64,000 bases of DNA from an uncultured Pseudomonadales bacterium (GTDB lineage Bacteria > Pseudomonadota > Gammaproteobacteria > Pseudomonadales > Azotimanducaceae), in NCBI GenBank assembly GCA_958296195.1, contig OY282455.1, forward strand, positions 3,765,809 through 3,829,808, written 5' to 3'. The notes beneath the pieces are model-generated. The model was given only the letters and a program-made list of their open reading frames with translations. It searched no databases and was not told the DNA's origin. Made by a program: the position numbers and the translations under genes. The stretch's first letter is position 1; each line of letters opens with the position of its first letter. Below are positions 51,010 through 60,528 of this stretch, in pieces.

Positions 51010-52719
51010 CTAGGCCAAGGTCAGGCGGCTGACTTCATCCAAGGTGGTCGCGCCTTGGGACGCCTTTATCAGCCCATCCTGAAACAGGGTGCGCCAACCC
51101 TGCTTGCGGGCGAAGCCCTTCATGTCGTTGAGCGAAGCGCCGCCGACGATCATGTCCTGCATCTCGGCGCTCATGGGCACCAGCTCGTAGATGCCAAGGC
51201 GCCCTCGGTAACCCGTTTGCTGGCAGGCGTCGCACCCCGCGGCCTGCACCCAACGGTCGCCAAGCAGGCCGGACGGCAAGGCGGCCAACTCCTCCGCCAG
51301 CAGGCTGGGCGGCGGGGTTGGCTTGGCGCAGCGCGCGCAGGGCCGGCGCACCAAGCGCTGCGCCTGCACGCCGCGAATGGGGGAGGCCACCAAAAACGGC
51401 TCCACGCCCATGTCGATCAGCCGCGTGAAGCTGGATATGGCGTCGTTGGTGTGGATGGTGGAAAGGACGATGTGCCCGGTCAGCGCGGATTGAATGGCGA
51501 TCTCCGCAGTCTCCAAGTCCCGAATTTCGCCGATCATGATGGTGTCCGGGTCTTGGCGCAGTATGGCCCTGAGCGCCCGGGCGAAGGTGTAGCCGATCTC
51601 CGCATGAGTCTGGATCTGGGTGATGTTCGGCATCTGGTACTCGACCGGATCCTCCACCGTGATGATCTTGCGAACGCCGTCATCGGACTCTTCAAGGGCG
51701 GCGTAGAGGGTGGTCGATTTGCCCGACCCGGTGGGGCCGGTCACCAGAATGATGCCGTTGCTGGACCCCAGCCAACCGCGAAAAAGCTGCAAGTGGTCCG
51801 CCTCCATGCCGAGATTTTTCAGCCGCAGGTCCTCTCGCTCCTTCGGCAGCAGCCGCAGCACCACGGATTCGCCGAAAGCGCAGGGCACGGTGGAGACGCG
51901 GATGTCCATTTCCCGGCCTGATATGCGGGCGCTGATGCGGCCGTCCTGGGGCAGGCGGCGTTCGGCGATGTCGATGCCGGAGATGAGCTTGATGCGGGAC
52001 GCCACCGCCGGAAAGCGCTCCACCGGCTGGGTGAGCCTGGTGTGCAGCACCCCGTCCACCCGCAGCCGCACGGCGAAGCTTTCCTCGCTGGGCTCCACAT
52101 GAATGTCCGAGGCGTCCATGTCCACCGCTTGGGCGAGCAGGTTGTTCACCAGCTCGATCACCGGCGCCTCCTCCGCCATCTCCCGCAGTTGCTTGGCGTT
52201 GTCGCTGGCGAACAGGCCCTCGATGGCCCGCTCCTTCTTCACGAAGTCGAGCAGGCGGTCGATCTGGTGCGCGGGGGCGAGGTGGAACCGAATCGGCTGC
52301 CCCGGATAAAAGTAGTCCAACGTTTCGAGCAGCAGGCCATCAAAGACATCCCGGGCGATGCACTGCAGTTCGTCCCCTTCCCGCCACAGCAAGGCGGCGC
52401 GGTCCAGGAACCACTCCAGCTTGATGGGGGACCCGCACATGAAGTGGTAAACCTGCAGACTGTCCGGCAGGTCTTCACTCTGGCGCAGGTAGGCCATGTC
52501 CAGCCGCTCCGAGAGCGTTCGCAGCAACACGTCCTCAGAGATGGCGCCGATGCGCACGAGCAGCGGCCACAGGCGTCCGCCGGCGGCCTGCTGTATCTGC
52601 ACCGCCTTCTCCAAGTCCTCGGCCTGGACATGGCCCATTTCGACCAAGCACTCGCCCAGCTCACGCTCCGCGACCACGCGCTCTTGGACTTGATCTTGAA
52701 CTTGCTGCAGCTCTGCCAT
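51010..52719 (-). CDS. gspE: Type II secretion ATPase GspE
   Basis: A 569-residue secretion ATPase. The N1 and N2 domains (residues 1-150) are followed by Walker A GPTGSGKSTT, an aspartate box, Walker B MIGEIRD and the tetracysteine zinc site CARC and CDAC. The ATG at 52719 begins MAELQQVQDQ. It drives pseudopilus assembly. It is the first gene of the operon in this window. gspC and gspD, usually upstream, are not present; a divergent Rieske gene lies there instead. Confidence 0.95.
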   Translation of the reverse strand: MAELQQVQDQVQERVVAERELGECLVEMGHVQAEDLEKAVQIQQAAGGRLWPLLVRIGAISEDVLLRTLSERLDMAYLRQSEDLPDSLQVYHFMCGSPIKLEWFLDRAALLWREGDELQCIARDVFDGLLLETLDYFYPGQPIRFHLAPAHQIDRLLDFVKKERAIEGLFASDNAKQLREMAEEAPVIELVNNLLAQAVDMDASDIHVEPSEESFAVRLRVDGVLHTRLTQPVERFPAVASRIKLISGIDIAERRLPQDGRISARISGREMDIRVSTVPCAFGESVVLRLLPKEREDLRLKNLGMEADHLQLFRGWLGSSNGIILVTGPTGSGKSTTLYAALEESDDGVRKIITVEDPVEYQMPNITQIQTHAEIGYTFARALRAILRQDPDTIMIGEIRDLETAEIAIQSALTGHIVLSTIHTNDAISSFTRLIDMGVEPFLVASPIRGVQAQRLVRRPCARCAKPTPPPSLLAEELAALPSGLLGDRWVQAAGCDACQQTGYRGRLGIYELVPMSAEMQDMIVGGASLNDMKGFARKQGWRTLFQDGLIKASQGATTLDEVSRLTLA

Positions 52720-52995
52720 AACTGGAAGGTGGGAATTGGCGGACAAGCATCTTCTTGTCCATGTCCGGCACCCTACCACCGCCGGCGAGCGCGAACAAGC
52801 AACAGGGGGCCGCGCCACCGGCTGCAAATGCCGCGAACACCAAAAAACGCCGCGCCAACCGGGCCGGCGACATCCGTGTCGAGCCAACGGGCCACCCCTT
52901 TAGGCACCTCCATCCGTAGGCGGCCGGCGGAAGATGAACCGTCCCCCTCCTTGTGAAACAATGGCGTCCATCGGACGGAGAGCGGGAGCAAGCCC

Positions 52996-54351
52996 ATGAC
53001 CATAGAGGTCGTCAACCACACTGGTCGGGAGGTGGCCGTTACCAACTTCAACAAGGAGCGCTACGTCTGCCCGCAGCACATGGAGCGGGAGTGGCAGCGC
53101 ATCTGGCGGCGCTCGTGGCTGCTGGCGGGGCTGGAAAGCGACCTGCGCGAATCCGGGGACTTCTTCGTCTTCGACCTGGGCCGGGAGCAGATTCTGGCCA
53201 CCAAGGCGGCGGACGGCCGCCTGTGCGCCTTCCACAACGTCTGCCAGCATCGGGGCAACCGCCTAGTGGCGGCGGAGCGCGGCCACGTCAGCAACTTCCG
53301 CTGCGCCTACCACGCCTGGACCTACGGCTTGGACGGCGCCCTCGACGCCGTGCCCCATGAAGACCGCTTCGCCCGAGGCGTGCCCCGCCAGGAGCGCGGC
53401 CTGAAGCCGGTGGCCATAGACGTCTGGGACGGCTTCGTGTTCGTTTGCCTGGAGCAGCCGCCCATGCCCTTGCTGGACTTTCTGGGGCCGGTGGCGGAGC
53501 TGCTGGCCCCCTACCGCTTCCGCAACATGACCTTGGTGGAGGACCAAACCGTGCGCCACCGCTGCAATTGGAAGGCGGTGGTCGATAACTTCAGCGAGCT
53601 TTACCATGTCGATTTCCTGCACCCGCAGCACAGGCGCATGGTCGATTGCTGCAACGACACCGTGCATTTGTTCCCCTACGGGCACACCGGCCTGGCCGTC
53701 AAGGGGGCGACCGTGAACCCGCGCTTCCCCGTTCCCGACGAGCCGACGGACATCCAGTCCGCCCAACTGATGAGCCTAGGGCTGGACCCGGCGGACTTCC
53801 ACGGCCGGGTGCTGGACGTGCGGGAGGCCGTGCAGCGGCGCAAGCGGGAGGCCGGCCGCGCCTACGGCTACGACTACAGCCCCTTCTCCGACGACCAGCT
53901 TTCCGACGTGTGGCAGTACAACCTGTTCCCCAACACCATTTTCTCCTTCACGCCGGAACACCTGTGGATACTGCGCCCCCGCCCCCATCCCGACGATCCC
54001 AACCGCTGCTGGTTCGACAAGATCAGCCTGGTGCTGCATGCCGACCCCAAGCTGAGCGGCGCCACCAAGGCGCTGTCCGGCCCCGGCTTGGGCGAAGGCG
54101 GCCCAACGGACGGCCGAAAACCGGCCGACTACGCCCGCCCGGAGCGCGACGAGTTCGACCACCACGCCATCCTAAGCGGCGCCAAGACCATGACCATCAC
54201 CATCGATCAGGACATCGAGCTGCTCGGCGGCGTACAGGCCGGCATGAGATCCAACGGCTTCAACGACGTCTGGCTGTCAGACGACGAACTGCGGGTGCAG
54301 CACTTCCACAACGAACTCGACAGATTGATGGTTGGCGGCGCAGTTTGCTAA
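52996..54351 (+). CDS. Rieske aromatic-ring-hydroxylating-type oxygenase, alpha subunit
   Basis: A 451-residue oxygenase. The Rieske cluster ligands are C83/H85 (CQHRGN) and C103/H106 (CAYHAW). The mononuclear iron site is in NWKAVVDNFSELYHVDFLHP, with the conserved aspartate and two histidines. It would insert oxygen into an aromatic or steroid-like substrate, with electrons from a separate reductase not encoded nearby. The ATG at 52996 follows GGGAGCAAG. The stop overlaps the start of the next gene by one base, so coupling with the outer-membrane protein is likely. Confidence 0.9.
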   Translation: MTIEVVNHTGREVAVTNFNKERYVCPQHMEREWQRIWRRSWLLAGLESDLRESGDFFVFDLGREQILATKAADGRLCAFHNVCQHRGNRLVAAERGHVSNFRCAYHAWTYGLDGALDAVPHEDRFARGVPRQERGLKPVAIDVWDGFVFVCLEQPPMPLLDFLGPVAELLAPYRFRNMTLVEDQTVRHRCNWKAVVDNFSELYHVDFLHPQHRRMVDCCNDTVHLFPYGHTGLAVKGATVNPRFPVPDEPTDIQSAQLMSLGLDPADFHGRVLDVREAVQRRKREAGRAYGYDYSPFSDDQLSDVWQYNLFPNTIFSFTPEHLWILRPRPHPDDPNRCWFDKISLVLHADPKLSGATKALSGPGLGEGGPTDGRKPADYARPERDEFDHHAILSGAKTMTITIDQDIELLGGVQAGMRSNGFNDVWLSDDELRVQHFHNELDRLMVGGAVC

Positions 54352-55859
54352 TGCGCCACAGCGCCGTCTTGGTGGCCGCCGCCTTATTCCTTTCGGCATC
54401 TCCGCGGCTTCTTGCCGCTGCAGCAACGGCACCGGCCTCCGCTGCCGGAATCAGCGTTGCGCGCGGACCGTCCATGCACATCGAGGTGCCCTACTTCGCG
54501 CACCAAGAGGCGGGCGTGGTGGTGGACGGACGGCTGGACGAGGCGATCTGGGCCAAGCTGCCCAGCTACGACGGCATGAAGGTGATCTCGCCGGACACCA
54601 TGGCCGAACCCGCCTATCCAACCTTGATGCGCTACTTCCACACCGATCAGGGCCTTTACGTCGGCGCCAAACTGGTGCAGCCGCCGGAAACCTTGGTCGC
54701 CCGGCTAAGCGGGCGGGACCAATTCATCAACCGGGACGGCTTCGGAATCACCTTGGACACCTCCGGGGACGGGCACTACGGCTACTGGTTCGCAGTCAAT
54801 CTGGGCGGTTCCGTGATGGACGGCAAGGTGGCCCCGGAGCGCCGCTACACCAACCAATGGGACGGCCCTTGGCGGCGCGGCACCGCTGAATTGGCCGACG
54901 GCTGGAGCTTGGAAATGTTCCTGCCGTGGTCGATGATGGCCATGCCCAAGAGCGAAGGTGCGCGGCGCATGGGCTTTTGGACCAACCGCAAGGTGGCGCA
55001 TCTGGACGAACGCTGGTCGTCGCCGCCCCGCCCCTTCACCGTGGCCCGCTTCATGTCGGACTTGGGGGAAATGCGCTTTGGGGAGGTGCAGCCGCGGCGG
55101 CAACTGGATCTCTTTCCCCACGTCAGCGCCACCTACGACGGCATCAAGGCGGACGCCGAATACCGGGTGGGCCTGGACCTGTTCTGGCGCCCGTCCAGCA
55201 ACTTGCAGGTCACGGCCACCGCCAACCCGGACTTCGGCGCCGTGGAAAGCGACGATGTGGTGGTCAACCTCACCGCCTTCGAGACCTTCTTTCCAGAAAA
55301 GCGACTGTTCTTTCTGGAGGGCCAAGAAGTCTTCGAAACCACCCCCAGATCCCGGGTGGCGCGGCGTGGCGGCGCCGGCAGCAGCGGCGCCCGGCGCAGC
55401 CCATCAACCTACTATCCAACGCCCACCACCCTGGTCAACACCAGACGCATCGGCGGGCCCCCGCGCATCGACCTGCCCGACGACGTAACCGCCGCCGGCG
55501 CCGAACTAGGCCGTCCCACGGACTTGCTGGGCACCGCCAAGGTCACTGGGCAACGGGGCGGCTGGCGCTATGGCCTCTTGACCGCCTTTGAGGACGACGT
55601 GCGCCGCCGCGCCGAGCGCAATGGCCAGCCCATCCGCTTGGAGCAGGACGGCCGGCAATTCGGCGTCGCCCGCTTGCTGCACGAAGCCAGTGGCGAAGGG
55701 CGCTTTTCCGTGGGCTACCTCGGCACCCTGACCCGCTACGAGGAGGATGAGGCCAGGGTTCACGGGCTGGACGCCCACCTCCTAAGCCGCACCGGCAAGA
55801 TCACCTGGGACGGCCAGTTCATGGCCAGCAGCGCGGCTACGGCGGCTTCATGGACCTGA
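54351..55859 (+). CDS. DUF5916-type outer-membrane protein, 5' part of a frameshifted gene
   Basis: The first 502 residues of a DUF5916-type protein: a signal peptide (SAVLVAAALFLSASPRLLAA), a CBM9-like domain with DGRLDEAIWAKLP, then the start of a barrel with TAFETFFPEKRLFFLEGQEV, a family hallmark. The frame ends at TGA near 55859 with an unrelated tail (SSAATAASWT). The downstream gene continues the barrel in another frame, overlapping by ten bases. The two pieces would form one ~820-residue protein. It may be a pseudogene, a sequencing error or, less likely, a programmed shift. Confidence 0.8.
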   Translation: MRHSAVLVAAALFLSASPRLLAAAATAPASAAGISVARGPSMHIEVPYFAHQEAGVVVDGRLDEAIWAKLPSYDGMKVISPDTMAEPAYPTLMRYFHTDQGLYVGAKLVQPPETLVARLSGRDQFINRDGFGITLDTSGDGHYGYWFAVNLGGSVMDGKVAPERRYTNQWDGPWRRGTAELADGWSLEMFLPWSMMAMPKSEGARRMGFWTNRKVAHLDERWSSPPRPFTVARFMSDLGEMRFGEVQPRRQLDLFPHVSATYDGIKADAEYRVGLDLFWRPSSNLQVTATANPDFGAVESDDVVVNLTAFETFFPEKRLFFLEGQEVFETTPRSRVARRGGAGSSGARRSPSTYYPTPTTLVNTRRIGGPPRIDLPDDVTAAGAELGRPTDLLGTAKVTGQRGGWRYGLLTAFEDDVRRRAERNGQPIRLEQDGRQFGVARLLHEASGEGRFSVGYLGTLTRYEEDEARVHGLDAHLLSRTGKITWDGQFMASSAATAASWT

Positions 55860-56809
55860 ACTACACTCCCAACCGGGAGTGGCGGCACCGCCTGTCGATG
55901 GACTACGCGGACAAGCAGTTGGACATCTCCGATCTCGGCTTTCTACGCCGCAACGACAACCGCAGGCTCACCTACCGTGGTTGGTTCAACCGCTCCCAAG
56001 GCCTGCAGCGGCTGCGCAACCGCACCGCCAGCCTGTTCGTAAACCACGAGCAAAACGGCGCCGGACGGACGGTGCGCTCAGCGGTCTTTTTCCGCACCGG
56101 CTGGATGTTCCAAAGCAGCAATCAAATCAACACGGAGTTGGCCTATTTTCCCGCCCAATGGGACGACCGCAACAGCTTTGACAACGGCACCTACAAAATC
56201 GACCAACGCTGGACCGCTGAACTGTCCTTCGGCACGGACACCGGCAAACCCCTAAGCCTCAGCCTGCTGGTGGGGCGGCGCAACGAGGATCTTGGCGGGC
56301 GCACCTTGCGGGCGACCGGCGGCTTCACCTACAAGCCGAATGACCGCTTCTCCTTGGAGCTTGACGCCGAGTACATGCGGCGCAACGGCTGGCTGCTGCA
56401 TCAGGAGGAGCGCAGCATGACCACCTTCGCCGCCACCGAGTGGCGCCCCACAATGGCCTTGGACCTGTTCCTCAGCGCCCGGCAGCACCTGCGCCTCACC
56501 ATGCAGTGGACCGCCATTCGCGCCGACGAACGCGCTTTCTGGACCATTCCAGCCAGCCCCGGCCGCTTGCTGCCCACCGCCAAAGCGGCCGGCGCTGCCA
56601 CGGACGACTTCACCATCTCCCGCATGACGGCGCAACTTCGCTACCGCTGGGAAATCGGCCCCCTTTCGGACTTGTTCGTGGTGTACACCCGGGGCAGCAA
56701 CCTGGACGACGGCATTGACGACAGCTTCTCCGGCCTCTTCCAAAACGCCCTGACCGAGCCAGTCATCGACCTGTTCACCATCAAGCTGCGCTACCGTCTG
56801 GGGAGATAG
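55850..56809 (+). CDS. DUF5916-type outer-membrane protein, 3' part of a frameshifted gene
   Basis: A 319-residue continuation of the preceding protein. GYGGF lies just upstream of MDLNYTPNREWRHRL in this frame, showing that the true frame extends to the left beyond the ATG. The rest alternates as barrel strands (LSMDYADKQLDISDLGFL, then ATGGFTYKPNDRFSLELD) and ends with TIKLRYRLGR, a terminal strand. Alone it lacks a signal peptide and could not be exported. Treat it as the second half of one broken gene. Confidence 0.78.
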   Translation: MDLNYTPNREWRHRLSMDYADKQLDISDLGFLRRNDNRRLTYRGWFNRSQGLQRLRNRTASLFVNHEQNGAGRTVRSAVFFRTGWMFQSSNQINTELAYFPAQWDDRNSFDNGTYKIDQRWTAELSFGTDTGKPLSLSLLVGRRNEDLGGRTLRATGGFTYKPNDRFSLELDAEYMRRNGWLLHQEERSMTTFAATEWRPTMALDLFLSARQHLRLTMQWTAIRADERAFWTIPASPGRLLPTAKAAGAATDDFTISRMTAQLRYRWEIGPLSDLFVVYTRGSNLDDGIDDSFSGLFQNALTEPVIDLFTIKLRYRLGR

Positions 56810-56926
56810 GCGCCGCAGCGCATCGTTCGCTCTGCGGGAGAAACGCCCTGCTGGAAATTTGCACTTGTCAGGCCGGAGGCTGGCGGTTTTAATGCCGTCC
56901 TGAACCAATTGATCGAGGAGTGCCTC

Positions 56927-57379
56927 ATGCACACTAGTTTTTTCCGAGCAGCCGGCTCATGCCGCCGCATCCTTGGGCTGGGTTGCGGATTGCTGTTCGC
57001 GGGAGCGAGCCTTGCCGATAACGGAGCGGCGGACTATCGGCACCACACCATGGAGGCCATCGGCGGCCACATGGAGGCCATAGTCGATATCCTGAAGCAG
57101 AAGGTGCCGCATCAGGCGCACATGGGGCTGCACGCCGACGCCATTGCCGAAATGGCCGCCATCGCGGACACCCTGTTTCCAGCCGGCTCGGAGGGCGGCG
57201 ACGCTTTGCCGGCCATCTGGGAGCAGCCCGAGGAGTTCGCCAAGCGCCTGCAGGCGTTTAAGGAAGCCGCCGCCGGCTTTCGGCAAACGGTTAGCGAGGG
57301 CGGCGAAGTCGGCGCCGCCGTTCAGAACCTAGGCGGGGCCTGCAAGGGCTGCCACGACGACTTTGTGGATGGGCACTAA
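56927..57379 (+). CDS. Cytochrome c-prime
   Basis: A 150-residue periplasmic cytochrome. A signal peptide (ILGLGCGLLFAGASLA) precedes a four-helix bundle with DYRHHTMEAIGGHMEAIVDI. The C-terminal heme site is CKGCH (C139, C142, H143). This is the cytochrome c-prime pattern, associated with NO or peroxide handling and unusual five-coordinate heme. The ATG at 56927 follows GAGGAG; an in-frame TTG is six codons upstream. It is convergent with tolB and overlaps it by four bases. Confidence 0.88.
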   Translation: MHTSFFRAAGSCRRILGLGCGLLFAGASLADNGAADYRHHTMEAIGGHMEAIVDILKQKVPHQAHMGLHADAIAEMAAIADTLFPAGSEGGDALPAIWEQPEEFAKRLQAFKEAAAGFRQTVSEGGEVGAAVQNLGGACKGCHDDFVDGH

Positions 57380-58707
57380 AAGGGCGATTGCAGCCCGTCG
57401 ATGAACGGCGACCAAGACGGTTCCCGCACGTCGCCCTGGGACGAAGGCAGCCGGTACTTGACGCGCCCATCAATGGAGACCACCGCTAGAATGCCCCGGC
57501 CTTGATCCTGGGTGGCGTAGATCAGCATGGCGCCGTTGGGCGCCAGGGAGGGGGATTCGTCCAGGGAGGTCTCCGTCAGAACCTTGAGATCGCCACGCTC
57601 CAAGTCCTGCCAGGCGATGTGGTCCACGCCCTCCCGGCGATGCACGAACACTAGGTGGACCCCATCCGGCAGCAGACGGGCGCGGGCGTTGTAGCGGCCC
57701 TCGAAGGTCAGCCGCTCCACGAAATTGGTGGCCAGCTCCATTTGGTAGATCTGCGGCCTGCCCCCGCGGTCGGAGGTGAAGATCAGGCTGCGCCCGTCCG
57801 GCGTCCAACTCGGCTCGGTGTCGATGGCGTGGTGGCGGGTGATCTGCCGCAGGCGGTAGTCCTGCAGGTTCATCACATAGACCTCCGGGTTGCCGTCCCG
57901 GGACAGCACCACCGCCAAGCGCCGACCGTCCGGCGAAAACACCGGCGAACCGTTGATGCCCCGAAAGTGCGGCAACAGCTCGCGCTCCCCGGAAACCACG
58001 TCCTGCAGCACGATGCTGGGGCGCCCAGTCGCAAAGGAGACATAGGCGACGCGGCGGGCGTCCGGCGACCAACTTGGCGACATGATGGGCTGCTCCGAGG
58101 CGTACAGGGTGCGGGCCCGGGCGCCGTCGGAGTCCGCTAGCTCCAGCCGATAGCGGGCGTAGCTGGTGCCGGCGTTCTCCGCCAGCACATAGACGATGCG
58201 GGTGGAGAAGGCGCCGGGGACGCCGGTGATGGCCTCATACACCACATCGGCGATGCGGTGCCCCAGATCGCGCCACTTGGCGGCCGGGGCGGTCAACCGA
58301 TCCTCGACCACAGCCCGCTCGTTGGTCACGTCATAGAGCTCGTAGGCCACCGAAACGGCACCGTCAAACTCTCGGTTGAGGCGGCCCAGCAAGAGATACT
58401 CCACGCCGAGGATGCGCCAATCCCGGAAGAAGACCTCTTTGCGCTCGGTGGGAAACGAGAGCATGTTGGCTCTGTCCTCCGGGGCAAACTGCCCGCTGCG
58501 AGCCAAGTCGAAGGCGACGATGTCCTCCAGGCGCTCCAGATCGGCAAACTCCGGGCCGGCGCGGAACGGCGCCACCGCGATCTTGGTCTGCTTGTCGTAG
58601 CCGGCGTCAATAATGATGCTGTCGAGGCTCTCCGCCCCATAGGCCGTGGCGGCCCAAGACAATGCGCAAACCGCGCCGCTGCAAAGAAAGCGATCAAGCC
58701 ATTTCAT
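57376..58707 (-). CDS. tolB: Tol-Pal system protein TolB
   Basis: A 443-residue periplasmic protein. A signal peptide (ending TAYGA) is followed by the TolB N-terminal domain (KIAVAPFRAGPEFADLERL and GVEYLLLGRL) and a six-bladed propeller with repeated SPDGRR/PSWSPD motifs. TolB links TolA with peptidoglycan-associated Pal. Its ATG overlaps the tolA stop. Neither pal nor cpoB follows; a convergent cytochrome gene is there instead. Confidence 0.95.
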   Translation of the reverse strand: MKWLDRFLCSGAVCALSWAATAYGAESLDSIIIDAGYDKQTKIAVAPFRAGPEFADLERLEDIVAFDLARSGQFAPEDRANMLSFPTERKEVFFRDWRILGVEYLLLGRLNREFDGAVSVAYELYDVTNERAVVEDRLTAPAAKWRDLGHRIADVVYEAITGVPGAFSTRIVYVLAENAGTSYARYRLELADSDGARARTLYASEQPIMSPSWSPDARRVAYVSFATGRPSIVLQDVVSGERELLPHFRGINGSPVFSPDGRRLAVVLSRDGNPEVYVMNLQDYRLRQITRHHAIDTEPSWTPDGRSLIFTSDRGGRPQIYQMELATNFVERLTFEGRYNARARLLPDGVHLVFVHRREGVDHIAWQDLERGDLKVLTETSLDESPSLAPNGAMLIYATQDQGRGILAVVSIDGRVKYRLPSSQGDVREPSWSPFIDGLQSPF

Positions 58708-59405
58708 CACCGCAATAGATCCTCTGGTCTAAACAACAGGGAAAAGCGCCGGAAATGCGCTTCGAACAAGTCGGCCTCCCGGGGCACGTTAAAGGTGCGG
58801 GCCTTGCGCACGGCGGCCTCCGCCGAACGATCGAAGGCACCGCTGCCGCTCGATTCAACGATGGTGACTCCAATCACCTCCCCGGTCGGGATCAGCTCCA
58901 CCAACAGGCGCGCCTGCATGCCGTTGCGGGCGCTAGGCGGGCGCGACCAATTGGCCACCACCCGTTGGTATATGCCGAAACGATAGCTCTGCGCCCTAGC
59001 CTCGTCATCGTCCTGCGCCAACTCCGAGGCTTCGCTGGCCAAGGCTTCGGCGAAGGACGCCTGCGCCAACTCCGCAAGACGGCGCTGCCGCTCCTGCTCT
59101 TGGCGCCGCCGCTGCTCCGCTTCCAAATCAACCTGGACCTGCGGCTTTGGTTGCGGCCGGGGTTCGGCCTTGGCCGGCGCTTTCGCCGGCGGCGCAGCGG
59201 CGGGTTTCGGGGGCGCCGGCCTGGGCTTTGGCTTTGCCTTGGGCTGCATGACGATCAGCGTGGAGTGGACGATCTGCGGCTTGAAAGCCTTCATGCCCAG
59301 TTCCTGGGGGGGAACCCAGCCACCGTGCAAGGCCGCCACCGCCGCCAAATGCAGCAACAGGGCCAGCATCAGGGGACCGCTGTAGGCGCGCAGGGCGTAA
59401 GCCAT
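58707..59405 (-). CDS. tolA: Tol-Pal system protein TolA
   Basis: A 232-residue protein, shorter than the 420-residue E. coli form. One N-terminal membrane segment (PLMLALLLHLAAVAALHGGW) precedes a proline- and lysine-rich stretch and a charged helix (QRRRQEQERQRRLAELAQ). The C-terminal domain has ARLLVELIPTGEVIGVTIVE. It couples inner-membrane TolQR energy to TolB and Pal. It overlaps tolR by one base and tolB by one base. Confidence 0.87.
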   Translation of the reverse strand: MAYALRAYSGPLMLALLLHLAAVAALHGGWVPPQELGMKAFKPQIVHSTLIVMQPKAKPKPRPAPPKPAAAPPAKAPAKAEPRPQPKPQVQVDLEAEQRRRQEQERQRRLAELAQASFAEALASEASELAQDDDEARAQSYRFGIYQRVVANWSRPPSARNGMQARLLVELIPTGEVIGVTIVESSGSGAFDRSAEAAVRKARTFNVPREADLFEAHFRRFSLLFRPEDLLR

Positions 59406-59842
59406 CAGCTTTCGATCACCGAAGGCGGGTCGGTGATGAGGCCGACGCTCTTGGCGCCGGACTTCTGCAGTACGGTCATCACGCTGACCACCAGTCCATA
59501 GTCCAAGCTGTGGTCCGCCTTAACATAGACGGGCACATCGGGCCGCGCCCGCATGATCTTGCCGGCTTGGTCCTGCAGGGAGTAGATGGTGACGCGGGTG
59601 CCGGGATCATTGGCGTCCTGAATGCCCAGATTGACAAAGACCGCTCCGTCCTCCCGAATGGACACCACCAAGGGGTCTTTTTCGGTGTCCGTGATGGGTT
59701 GGGACGGCGCCTCCGGCAGATCCACCAGCACACCCTGGGTCAGCAAGGGCGCCGTGGCCATGAAGATCACCAAGAGCACCAGCATCACGTCGATGTAGGG
59801 CACGACGTTGATTTCCGACATGGGTTTGCGGCGGGCGGTCAT
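59405..59842 (-). CDS. tolR: Tol-Pal system protein TolR
   Basis: A 145-residue ExbD/TolR protein. MSEINVVPYIDVMLVLLVIF is the N-terminal segment with the proton-carrying aspartate. The periplasmic part has VYVKADHSLDYGLVVSVMTV. The ATG at 59842 overlaps the tolQ stop as ATGA; the frame is open upstream but this is the homologous start. Confidence 0.95.
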   Translation of the reverse strand: MTARRKPMSEINVVPYIDVMLVLLVIFMATAPLLTQGVLVDLPEAPSQPITDTEKDPLVVSIREDGAVFVNLGIQDANDPGTRVTIYSLQDQAGKIMRARPDVPVYVKADHSLDYGLVVSVMTVLQKSGAKSVGLITDPPSVIES

Positions 59843-60528
59843 TTCGGCGCCGGCGCCCGAGCCCCAGCGGCCCGGTGCAGAATGCTGGTCAATTCGTCGC
59901 TGAAAGCCTCGATGCGCTTCATCAGCTCCTCCACCCGGGCCGAGAAGCGGTTGTAGCCGATCACTGCGGGAATGGCGGCGAACAGCCCCATCGCCGTGGC
60001 CACCAGCGCCTCGGATATGCCGGGCGCCACCGAGGCCAAGGTGGCCTGGCTCATGTTGGCCAAGCTGCGGAACGAGTTCATGATGCCCCACACGGTTCCG
60101 AACAATCCCACATAGGGGCTGGTGGAGCCGACGGTGGCCAGAAAGGCCAAATGCGCCCCAAGCCGCACCTCCTCCTGGTTGAGGGCGACCCGTATGCCGC
60201 GCTGCACCCCCTGCATGATGGAGTCCACCTCCGCCCCGGGCTGCTCGGCGAGGCGCTGGAACTCCTTGAAGCCGCCCATGAACACCTTTTCGATGCCGCT
60301 TAGGTCATCATGGCCCTCGAGTTCGGTGTAGAGCTCCCGCAAATCCACGCCGGACCAAAACTCGGCTTCGAACTGGTCCACCTCGGTGGCCACCCGACGC
60401 AGGAAAAACCAGCGCTGAAAGATCATCATCCAGGACACGATGGACGCCAAGGCCAGCATGGCCATGACCAACTGCACCAGCAGGCTGGCGTTGGCGACCA
60501 ATTCGAATATGGAAATTTGCTCAGGCAT
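59839..60528 (-). CDS. tolQ: Tol-Pal system protein TolQ
   Basis: A 229-residue proton-channel protein with three membrane segments: [40 protein letters not shown] and [20 protein letters not shown]. The ATG at 60528 has GGAGGCC seven bases upstream and overlaps the ruvB stop by eight bases. ybgC, usual between ruvB and tolQ, is missing. Confidence 0.95.
   Translation of the reverse strand: MPEQISIFELVANASLLVQLVMAMLALASIVSWMMIFQRWFFLRRVATEVDQFEAEFWSGVDLRELYTELEGHDDLSGIEKVFMGGFKEFQRLAEQPGAEVDSIMQGVQRGIRVALNQEEVRLGAHLAFLATVGSTSPYVGLFGTVWGIMNSFRSLANMSQATLASVAPGISEALVATAMGLFAAIPAVIGYNRFSARVEELMKRIEAFSDELTSILHRAAGARAPAPK

Noticed and set aside
50476-51921. 481-codon plus-strand frame opposite gspE and gspF
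   Set aside because: It lies antisense to well-supported secretion genes and shows no domain.
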